Assembly: GCA_001819295.1 (NCBI GenBank)
Contig: MHMD01000026.1
Span: 8,219-29,334 of the forward strand
Direction: 5' to 3'
DNA length: 21,116 nucleotides
Source: Candidatus Nealsonbacteria bacterium RIFCSPHIGHO2_02_FULL_43_13
GTDB lineage: Bacteria > Patescibacteriota > Minisyncoccia > Minisyncoccales > MHMH01
Positions 16,298-21,116 of this stretch are shown piece after piece. The notes beneath the pieces are model-generated. The model saw only the letters and a program-made list of their open reading frames with translations, was not told the DNA's origin and searched no databases. Position numbers and translations under genes: made by a program. Numbering within the stretch: the first letter of the stretch is position 1; each line of letters opens with the position of its first letter.

Positions 16298-17043
16298 TAA
16301 AGAGATTGGTTGAGAGTTTCGACGAGCTTGTCCAGCTTACCGTCCATAATACCTTCCAAATTATGGAAGCTTTTTTTGACGCGGTGATCGGTGAGGCGAT
16401 CTTGGGGAAAATTGTAGGTTCTGACTTTTTCGGCGCGTTTCGCCCAGCCGATCTGGGCCCTTCTTTTTTCGTCTAAGGCGCCAAGTTGTTCCATTTCCTG
16501 TTTTTCGAGAATTTTAGCAGCTAAAAGGCCGATGGCGCTTTCTTTGTTTTGCTGAAGATTTCTTTCGGTATGGCATTCCACGGTCAGGCCGGTAGGCAAG
16601 TGGATAACTCTAACGGCCGTCATTCTTTTATTAACGTTTTGTCCGCCCGGCCCAGTTGCCTTACAAACTTCAACCCTAATATCAACCGGATTCATTTTAA
16701 TTTGAGCCTCTTGGGGCTTGGGCAAAACCGCCACCGAAGCCGTAGAGGTGTGGACTCGTCCCTGTTTTTCGGTTTTAGGAATCCTTTGCACTCGGTGAAC
16801 TCCGCCCTCGTACTGCATTTTCGAAAAAGCCCCATTGCCTTGTAACTCTAAAACAATTTCTTTGTAACCGCCTAATTCCGAAGCCCTGGAATCTAAAACA
16901 TCCTGCCGCCAACCTTGGAGTACGGCGTATTTTGAATACATGCGATAAAGGTCAGCCACAAAAAGAGCCGCTTCTTCGCCACCGGCGCCAGCCCTAATTT
17001 CGATGATAGCCTCATCGAGTTTTATTCCTCGGGAATCAACCAT
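16297..17043 (-). CDS. prfA: Peptide chain release factor 1 lacking domain 1
   Basis: Class I release factor for UAA/UAG codons. Codon-reading PKT (89-91, in [14 protein letters not shown]) fits the PxT motif of RF1, not the SPF motif of RF2. The catalytic GGQ is at 133-135 (GPGGQNVNK). [12 protein letters not shown] and the final helix are normal. At 248 residues it begins exactly at domain 2 ([16 protein letters not shown]), so the N-terminal helical domain of roughly 100 residues found in E. coli-type RF1 is absent. It is not hidden upstream, since the bL31 stop lies 2 nt before the ATG. PxT and GGQ are intact, so peptide release should work; contacts made by domain 1 near uL11 must be missing or replaced. 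Confidence 0.92.
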   Translation of the reverse strand: MVDSRGIKLDEAIIEIRAGAGGEEAALFVADLYRMYSKYAVLQGWRQDVLDSRASELGGYKEIVLELQGNGAFSKMQYEGGVHRVQRIPKTEKQGRVHTSTASVAVLPKPQEAQIKMNPVDIRVEVCKATGPGGQNVNKRMTAVRVIHLPTGLTVECHTERNLQQNKESAIGLLAAKILEKQEMEQLGALDEKRRAQIGWAKRAEKVRTYNFPQDRLTDHRVKKSFHNLEGIMDGKLDKLVETLNQSL

Positions 17044-17045
17044 AA

Positions 17046-17270
17046 TTACCTTTTCTTCCTTAGACCTTCTTTTTTAGCCAGTCTCTTTCTAAACTTCTGA
17101 ACCTGGCCTACCGTATCGAGAACCTTATCTTTGCCGGTATAAAAAGGGTGGCACTTTGAGCAAATTTCCACGTCCAGATATTCTTTAGTGGAGCCTGTGG
17201 TGAAAGTATTGCCGCAAGCGCACTGCACTCTTGCTGAAGGATAATATTGTGGGTGGATATCTTTCTTCAT
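17046..17270 (-). CDS. rpmE: Ribosomal protein bL31, zinc-binding form
   Basis: Large-subunit protein of 74 residues near the central protuberance and inter-subunit bridge B1. The C+ form is recognised by CAC (C17, C19) and CSKC (C37, C40), which bind Zn. [12 protein letters not shown] and [17 protein letters not shown] are typical. The gene leads a minus-strand unit with RF1 and the methyltransferase and is divergent from rpsB. Its promoter places the transcript start at or within a nucleotide or so of the ATG, so it is probably leaderless. Confidence 0.96.
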   Translation of the reverse strand: MKKDIHPQYYPSARVQCACGNTFTTGSTKEYLDVEICSKCHPFYTGKDKVLDTVGQVQKFRKRLAKKEGLRKKR

Positions 17271-17305
17271 GCAATTATCGTACCTTTAAATTTTTTATTC
17301 GTCAA
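17271..17305 (-). promoter_or_regulatory. Promoter of rpmE-prfA-methyltransferase, predicted leaderless
   Basis: On the minus strand: -35 TTGACG (17305-17300), 17-bp spacer, -10 TACGAT (17282-17277), then six bases to the ATG at 17270. The transcript should begin at or next to the start codon. Confidence 0.6.
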
Positions 17306-17318
17306 GATATTCCATATG

Positions 17319-17347
17319 TTGCGGTTTCTCCAAAAGCATGGTATGCT
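17319..17347 (+). promoter_or_regulatory. Putative rpsB promoter
   Basis: -35 TTGCGG (17319-17324), 17-bp spacer, -10 TATGCT (17342-17347). The start site would be about 10 nt before the ATG at 17364, giving a very short leader with no Shine-Dalgarno sequence. I saw no leader structure. Confidence 0.45.
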
Positions 17348-17363
17348 TAAAACCAGATGTTAT

Positions 17364-18083
17364 ATGACTAAAGAAAAATTCAATATCAATACCGAAGAAA
17401 TGATGAAAGCCGGCGTCCAGTTAGGACACAGTACTTCCAGGATCAATCCTAAAATGCAGCCGTATCTTTCGGGAGTGAGAAGCCGAATACACATCATTGA
17501 TTTGGAAAAAACCAAAGAAAAACTAACCGAGGCTTTAGAGTTCATCCAAAGTATTATCGCAGAAAACAAGGTGTTGCTTTTGGTTGGAACGAAAATAGAA
17601 GTAAAGGCTTTAATCAAAAGTGTCGCCGAAGAATGTTCTTTGCCTTATGTTTCCGAGCGTTGGCTGGGAGGCACTTTTACAAACTTCGGCGCGATTTTAA
17701 AAAGAATCGATTACTTTAAGGAATTAGAGAGGAAAAAAGCCGCAGGCGAACTAGAGAAATATACCAAAAAAGAAAAAGCCGGCATTGAAGACGAGATCCA
17801 AAAAATGGAGATAAAATTCGGTGGGATCAAGGAAATGAAAAAGATTCCCGATGCTATTTTGATCACTGACGTGAATGAAGATGAGCTGGCGATCAGGGAG
17901 GCAAAGCAAGCCAATGTCAAAATCATCGGCATTTGCGATACGAACGTTGACCCGACATTGACCGATTTTCCGATTCCGGCCAGCGATGACGCTGTTTCTT
18001 CTCTCAAATATATTTTGGAAAAAGTTAAAGAAACGGTAAAATCAACTAAGCCGAAAGTAAAGGCGGAAAAGACGGAAAAATAA
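17364..18083 (+). CDS. rpsB: Ribosomal protein uS2
   Basis: Small-subunit protein of 239 residues. The ATG at 17364 is chosen because MTKEKFNINTEEMMKAGVQLGHST is the normal uS2 start; an upstream in-frame ATG at 17247 would add 39 unrelated residues and overlap bL31. VRSRIHIIDLEKT, ERWLGGTFTNF and the C-terminal ILITDVNEDELAIREAKQANVKIIGICDTNVDP are canonical. The tail is Lys-rich. tsf follows after 4 nt, the order common in bacteria. Confidence 0.97.
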   Translation: MTKEKFNINTEEMMKAGVQLGHSTSRINPKMQPYLSGVRSRIHIIDLEKTKEKLTEALEFIQSIIAENKVLLLVGTKIEVKALIKSVAEECSLPYVSERWLGGTFTNFGAILKRIDYFKELERKKAAGELEKYTKKEKAGIEDEIQKMEIKFGGIKEMKKIPDAILITDVNEDELAIREAKQANVKIIGICDTNVDPTLTDFPIPASDDAVSSLKYILEKVKETVKSTKPKVKAEKTEK

Positions 18084-18087
18084 GAAC

Positions 18088-18528
18088 ATGATAGACCAAA
18101 TCAAAAAATTAAGAGCCGAAACCAGCGTTTCAATTATTGAATGCGAAAAAGCCTTAAAAGAAGCCAATGGCGACATGACTCAGGCTAAAGAGATTTTAAG
18201 AAAATGGGGCCAGAATTTTGCCGAACAAAAGAAAGACAGGGTTACAGCCCAGGGTATTATTGATTCTTACATCCACCCTAATAAAAAAGTGGGGGTCCTG
18301 TTAGAATTAAACTGCGAAACTGATTTTGTAGCCAAGGGCCAATACTTCCAAAATTTAGCTCATGAGCTATGCTTGCAAATTGCCGGCATGGGGGATATTG
18401 AAACTCCGCTGCTATCCCAGCCCTGGATCAAAGATCCATCAAAAACTATCAAAGACTTAGTGCAAGAGCAAATTTCAAAGACAGGGGAAAACATCATTGT
18501 CAAAAGATTTATCAGATACCAGCTTTAA
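18088..18528 (+). CDS. tsf: Elongation factor Ts, short form
   Basis: Nucleotide-exchange factor for EF-Tu, 146 residues. The UBA-like N-terminal helices (IKKLRAETSVSIIECEKALKEA, 5-26) and the exchange motif TDFVA (78-82, in LNCETDFVAKG) that inserts at the EF-Tu nucleotide site are intact. The E. coli protein has about 283 residues with a duplicated core; here only one core subdomain and a brief C-terminal segment (GENIIVKRFIRYQL) are kept, a little less than the 196-residue Thermus form. Such short EF-Ts fits a streamlined genome. It is followed by a 17-bp perfect hairpin (18538-18579). Confidence 0.94.
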   Translation: MIDQIKKLRAETSVSIIECEKALKEANGDMTQAKEILRKWGQNFAEQKKDRVTAQGIIDSYIHPNKKVGVLLELNCETDFVAKGQYFQNLAHELCLQIAGMGDIETPLLSQPWIKDPSKTIKDLVQEQISKTGENIIVKRFIRYQL

Positions 18529-18537
18529 TGATTAATC

Positions 18538-18579
18538 GCAGTCCGACTGCCCTTAAAATTAAAAGGGCAGTCGGACTGC
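18538..18579. repeat. Perfect 17-bp inverted repeat built from nested palindromes
   Basis: A 17-bp perfect stem with an 8-nt AT loop lies between tsf and the next gene. Each arm contains a 13-nt palindrome with one odd central base: GCAGTCCGACTGC on the left, GCAGTCGGACTGC on the right. No T tract follows on either strand, so it is not a standard terminator, although it could stabilise the rpsB-tsf mRNA end. Confidence 0.75.
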
Positions 18580-18589
18580 CCAAATATCC

Positions 18590-18940
18590 GTGTTTGAGTT
18601 AATTTCCATCGTCATTTTTATTTTGAGTCTGGCCGGCATGGCCGTGATTTTATGGCGCAAAATCCCGGCTTTATGCAAATTGCCGGAGCGTGAGTTTGCC
18701 TTCTATAATTCTTTAACGGTAAAAATCGGTAAGGGAATAAAAAGAATACCGGTCGTAAAAAACTTTTCTTACGACCTGTATCTGCAAAAAACGCTTTCTA
18801 AAGTTCGCGTTTTAACTATGAAAACAGAAAACAAAACTGGTCATTGGCTGGAAAGATTGCGCCAAAAGAATTCTAAAAAGAACCAGACCAACAACGATGA
18901 TTATTGGGATACTCTTAAGAAAGCCAAAGACGATAAGTAA
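18590..18940 (+). CDS. Small single-span membrane protein of unknown function
   Basis: Protein of 116 residues starting at GTG (18590). One hydrophobic helix (residues 2-22) is followed by WRKIPALCKLPEREF and a basic, Lys/Asn-rich cytoplasmic tail of about 90 residues ending in acidic-basic repeats (NNDDYWDTLKKAKDDK). No family is recognised. From experience, proteins opening with a helix and a WRKIP-L-LPE motif recur in Parcubacteria-type genomes, which supports its being real. It begins 11 nt after the 18538-18579 hairpin and ends 9 nt before tRNA-Thr, so co-transcription with the tRNA is possible. Confidence 0.65.
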   Translation: MFELISIVIFILSLAGMAVILWRKIPALCKLPEREFAFYNSLTVKIGKGIKRIPVVKNFSYDLYLQKTLSKVRVLTMKTENKTGHWLERLRQKNSKKNQTNNDDYWDTLKKAKDDK

Positions 18941-18949
18941 AAATAATTT

Positions 18950-19021
18950 GCCGAGGTAGCTCAATGGTAGAGCAGCGCTTTTGTAAAGCGAAGGTTGGGG
19001 GTCCGAATCCTCTCCTCGGCT
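18950..19021 (+). tRNA. tRNA-Thr (anticodon UGU)
   Basis: Complete cloverleaf: acceptor GCCGAGG (18950-18956) pairs with CCTCGGC (19014-19020), followed by a T discriminator base. The D arm is GCTC-AATGGTAG-AGC, the anticodon loop TTTGTAA gives UGU (codon ACA), and the T arm has TCCGAAT in its loop. The top of the anticodon stem has a G-A mismatch and the T stem uses G-U pairs. The CCA end is not encoded. Confidence 0.93.
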
Positions 19022-19024
19022 CAC

Positions 19025-19056
19025 AGGCCGACTTTTTATAGGCGGTTTTTTGTTTT
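19025..19056 (+). terminator. Probable terminator after tRNA-Thr
   Basis: A weak GC stem (around 19025-19030 with 19043-19048, with G-U pairs) is followed by a T-rich run TTTTTTGTTTT. The stem is poor, so the call rests mostly on the T tract and position. Confidence 0.4.
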
Positions 19057-19075
19057 AGGAAATCCAACAAATGAG

Positions 19076-19160
19076 GCTGGAAGCGCTTTCATAATAGATA
19101 TCTCTTTCGTTTTCGAAAGGAAACGATCTATTGTGAAAGCACTCCCGGCTTTTTTATTTT
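19076..19160 (+). terminator. Long hairpin with T tract (terminator or small structured RNA)
   Basis: The left arm (19076-19099) pairs with the right arm (19126-19149) over 24 positions with two mismatches and two G-U wobbles. The loop contains a second hairpin, CTTTCG-TTTT-CGAAAG. The right arm runs straight into TTTTTTATTTT. It is much longer than a normal terminator stem. G-U pairs and mismatches argue for selection as RNA, in the plus direction. Confidence 0.6.
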
Positions 19161-19172
19161 AACGGATTTTAG

Positions 19173-19213
19173 GATTTCCGAAATCTTTAATATATGATTA
19201 GATTTCGGAAATC
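19173..19213. repeat. Perfect 14-bp inverted repeat, same design as the 18538 element
   Basis: A 14-bp perfect stem with a 13-nt AT loop. The arms contain GATTTCCGAAATC and GATTTCGGAAATC, each a 13-nt palindrome with an odd central base, exactly the layout of the 18538-18579 repeat with different bases. It lies 20 nt upstream of the -35 of the mini-gene promoter. Confidence 0.7.
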
Positions 19214-19232
19214 AACGAAAAGCACATGCCCC

Positions 19233-19260
19233 TTGACAGAGTTTTAGCAAAGATTATAAT
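19233..19260 (+). promoter_or_regulatory. Perfect-consensus promoter of the Cys-rich mini-gene
   Basis: -35 TTGACA (19233-19238), 16-bp spacer, -10 TATAAT (19255-19260), the best promoter in the window. The start site at about 19267 lies 16 nt before the ATG at 19283. It may also feed the rRNA if the downstream terminator is read through. Confidence 0.8.
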
Positions 19261-19282
19261 AACAACTGTAAAAGACAAACAT

Positions 19283-19354
19283 ATGGCTGCGAAGAAAAAG
19301 AAAAAAAACAAGAAGCTCTGCCCGTGTTGTGGTTGTGCTCCTTGTAAATGCTGA
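19283..19354 (+). CDS. 23-residue Lys- and Cys-rich mini-protein
   Basis: Short frame ATG to TGA. Residues 1-12 hold seven lysines (MAAKKKKKNKK), then a compact tail CPCCGCAPCKC with six cysteines out of 11 residues (C13, C15, C16, C18, C21, C23). It is basic and lacks a signal peptide. It sits alone between a perfect-consensus promoter (19233-19260) and a good intrinsic terminator (19386-19413), so a transcript of about 145 nt carries little else. The Cys spacing could bind zinc, copper or an Fe-S cluster, and the Lys block could bind RNA or DNA; both are inference. No Shine-Dalgarno sequence is seen, as for most genes here. The alternative is a non-coding RNA whose frame is chance; the ordered composition argues against that. 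No family is recognised. Confidence 0.6.
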   Translation: MAAKKKKKNKKLCPCCGCAPCKC

Positions 19355-19385
19355 AGGATTTATCGCTTTAAGAAAGACTTGAAAT

Positions 19386-19413
19386 AATCAGGATCTTTTC
19401 CTGATTTTTGTTT
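19386..19413 (+). terminator. Intrinsic terminator of the mini-gene
   Basis: AATCAGGA (19386-19393), a 5-nt loop, and TCCTGATT (19399-19406) form an 8-bp perfect stem running into TTTTT. It separates the mini-gene from the 16S gene. Confidence 0.8.
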
Positions 19414-19491
19414 CCAGCGGGAAGAACATTAAAAATAAAATAAGTAAGTTAACTAACTACGGTTTTTTAGAGTTGCTTCGTAATATATAGT
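19414..19491 (+). other. 16S upstream region without a clear promoter
   Basis: AT-rich leader containing AAGTTAACTAAC near 19447-19457 (core AGTTAACT is palindromic) and a T-rich stretch just before the rRNA. -10-like TAATAT (19481-19486) has no matching -35. No boxA-like antitermination site was recognised. Confidence 0.4.
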
Positions 19492-19981
<490 letters not shown>

Positions 19982-20096
19982 GAACCCATTAAGGGTTGGC
20001 GCAGAGCTTCTCCAGCAATGGAGAATAGGAAAACTTAGCTTATATGCTGGGACATCTTTCGTTGTCCGCTGAATGTTTCCAAAAGGAACGCGACGA

Positions 20097-20125
20097 AAGA
20101 CAATCAGCAGGGAAGTTGTTATAAT
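20097..20125 (+). promoter_or_regulatory. Possible intron-internal promoter for the endonuclease gene
   Basis: AAGACA (20097-20102), 17-bp spacer, TATAAT (20120-20125), with the ATG 12 nt further on. It overlaps the Q core element, so the bases are partly constrained by RNA folding and the promoter may be fortuitous. Confidence 0.35.
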
Positions 20126-20137
20126 TAGAGTGATAAA

Positions 20138-20737
20138 ATGGCTAAGATTTCTGAAAAACAAAAAGCGATTATTTTAGGTACACTTTTAGGCGATGGCTAC
20201 ATCTATCAAGATAAGTATGGAGGCTGCCGCTTAGAAATAAAGCATTGTAAAAGTCAAAAAGATTATGTTTTTTGGCTTTATGAAAAACTACGGACGATTT
20301 GTCCGGGTAAACCTAAAGAAAGGGCTGATAATCATCAGTGGAAATTCAATACTGAATCCAATTCTGATGTAATTAGTTTTAGGAAATTATTTTATCCGAA
20401 AGGAATAAAAATAGTTCCTCGCAATATTTCAGAAATTTTAACCAAACCTCTTAGTCTCGCGATTTGGTATATGGATGACGGGAGCTTAGATTTTAGACCA
20501 AAAAGTCATTGTGCTTTCAGTTTAAAGACTAATGCTTTCACGCTAGAAGAATGCCGACTATTATCCAAAATTTTAGATAATAATTTCGGAATTAAATCTT
20601 CTGTCCAATATCCACTTTGTCGAGGCAAAAGATATCCTCAAATTTATATCGGAAAGAGTGGTCGCGATCAATTCGTAAAGACGATCGCGCCATTTATTAT
20701 AAATTGTTTCCAATATAAATTACCTCATTATAATTAA
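20138..20737 (+). CDS. LAGLIDADG homing endonuclease inside the 16S intron
   Basis: Intron-encoded DNA endonuclease of 199 residues with two LAGLIDADG motifs, so it probably acts as a monomer. Motif 1 is LGTLLGDGY (13-21, catalytic D19) and motif 2 is LAIWYMDDG (107-115, catalytic D114). It should cut intronless 16S genes around the 516 junction and promote spread of the intron; some relatives also help splicing as maturases. The frame is complete, with no stops or missing acidic residues, which suggests recent or continuing mobility. It starts at 20138 just after core element Q and stops 3 nt before R. Expression may rely on the rRNA precursor or on the internal promoter at 20097. Confidence 0.92.
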   Translation: MAKISEKQKAIILGTLLGDGYIYQDKYGGCRLEIKHCKSQKDYVFWLYEKLRTICPGKPKERADNHQWKFNTESNSDVISFRKLFYPKGIKIVPRNISEILTKPLSLAIWYMDDGSLDFRPKSHCAFSLKTNAFTLEECRLLSKILDNNFGIKSSVQYPLCRGKRYPQIYIGKSGRDQFVKTIAPFIINCFQYKLPHYN

Positions 20738-20852
20738 CCCCTCAGAGACTTGTCTCGTTATTGAGACGGATGGGTGCTTTTAAACATCCATAACACGCTA
20801 AGCTCCTCGCAAGAGGATGATGATATAGTCCATTTAACTATCAAGTTAGATA

Positions 20853-21116
20853 GCCAGCAGCAGCGGTAATACAGAGACTCCAAGCGTTATCCGGATTTAT
20901 TGGGCGTAAAGGGTCCGTAGGCGGTAAGAATAGTCTTTGGTCAAATACTCAGGGCTTAACCTCGAGGACGCCAGAGATACTTTCTAACTAGAAGGCGCTA
21001 GGGGCTGATGGAACGGTCGGTGTAGGGGTGAAATCCGTTGATATCGACCGGAACACCAAAAGCGAAGGCATTCAGCTGGGGCGACCTTGACGCTGAGGGA
21101 CGAAAGCGTGGGCATA
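20853..21116 (+). rRNA. rrs: 16S ribosomal RNA, 3' exon (3' end outside window)
   Basis: Resumes at (G)CCAGCAGCAGCGGTAATAC, the 530 loop, and continues through GGATTTATTGGGCGTAAAGGG to about E. coli position 780 (GACGCTGAGG-ACGAAAGCGTGGG), where the window ends. The base equivalent to C526 is A, which mismatches the universal 515F primer but pairs with U505. ACTCC (20877-20881) pairs with GGAGT near the end of the 5' exon, so the helix around the intron site is intact after splicing. Confidence 0.94.

Larger units (their letters stand above)
19982..20852 (+). mobile_element. Group I self-splicing intron at 16S position 516
   Basis: Intron of about 871 nt interrupting the 530 loop. P1 forms between exon CTCTGT and internal guide GCAGAG (20001-20006), giving the U-G pair expected at a group I 5' splice site. 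Core elements in order: P-like GCTGG (20046-20050), Q AATCAGCAGG (20102-20111), R CTCAGAGACT (20741-20750) and S GATATAGTCC (20822-20831). The endonuclease frame sits between Q and R, where the P6 loop belongs. GGC before the guide can pair with exon GCC as P10. The 3' boundary is 20852 or 20853: there is only one G where both the last intron base and exon G517 would be expected. The motifs rule out an archaeal bulge-helix-bulge intron. Confidence 0.88.

Noticed and set aside
17247..17363. 39-residue N-terminal extension of uS2
   Set aside because: It overlaps bL31 and both promoters, and the canonical uS2 start is at 17364.
19982..20852. Archaeal-type rRNA intron with LAGLIDADG gene
   Set aside because: Group I P1 with U-G pair and Q, R and S core motifs are present; no bulge-helix-bulge is needed.
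21110..21116. Start of a second 16S intron at the window end (GGGCATA where GGGGAGC or similar is usual)
   Set aside because: Only four unusual bases are visible, which could be ordinary sequence variation.

Overview
The window reads as chromosome of a streamlined bacterium of the Candidate Phyla Radiation (Patescibacteria), most likely a Parcubacteria-type lineage. The evidence is a 16S rRNA gene with CPR-like primer-region variants and a self-splicing intron, small translation factors (146-residue EF-Ts, a release factor 1 without its N-terminal domain), membrane proteins carrying a CPDGS four-cysteine module, near-zero gene spacing, few Shine-Dalgarno sites, and a fermentative glycolysis/acetate gene set. 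TGA is used as an ordinary stop codon, so the code is standard. This placement is by inspection; no database search was run.

Layout. 1-1235: 3' part of ftsZ. 1240-3099: three small membrane-protein genes, two of which share a transmembrane anchor, a CPDGS module and a YGF-KYP domain. 3104-7677: thioredoxin reductase, enolase, phosphoglycerate mutase, a membrane-anchored thioredoxin-like protein, a glutaredoxin-like protein and GAPDH, packed or overlapping, closed by an intrinsic terminator. 7741-11643: PduL-type phosphotransacylase, acetate kinase and PEP synthase, from a promoter placed so close to the start codon that the mRNA should be leaderless. 11641-12208: a YerC/TrpR-family regulator bracketed by two nearly identical 28-bp palindromes. 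12255-15552: PfkB-family kinase, ferredoxin, bL25, and a secreted coiled-coil murein hydrolase. 15536-17270 (minus): bL31, short RF1, methyltransferase. 17364-18940 (plus): uS2, EF-Ts, a small membrane protein, then tRNA-Thr(UGU). 19021-19491: hairpins and a self-contained mini-gene for a 23-residue Lys/Cys-rich peptide with its own consensus promoter and terminator. 19492-21116: 16S rRNA, interrupted by a group I intron carrying a LAGLIDADG endonuclease gene; the 3' part lies outside the window.

How the genes fit together. GAPDH, phosphoglycerate mutase and enolase carry carbon through lower glycolysis. PEP synthase links pyruvate and PEP, and PduL plus acetate kinase make ATP from acyl-CoA with acetate as product. 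Two of these enzymes lack a textbook catalytic or ligand residue (acetate kinase Glu, enolase second Lys). The interspersed thiol-redox genes suggest shared expression with the carbon genes. The least-explained elements are the Cys-rich mini-gene, the paired palindromes around the TrpR-family gene, the repeated near-leaderless promoter geometry, and the GC-rich palindromes inserted in frame in ftsZ and the bL25 gene.
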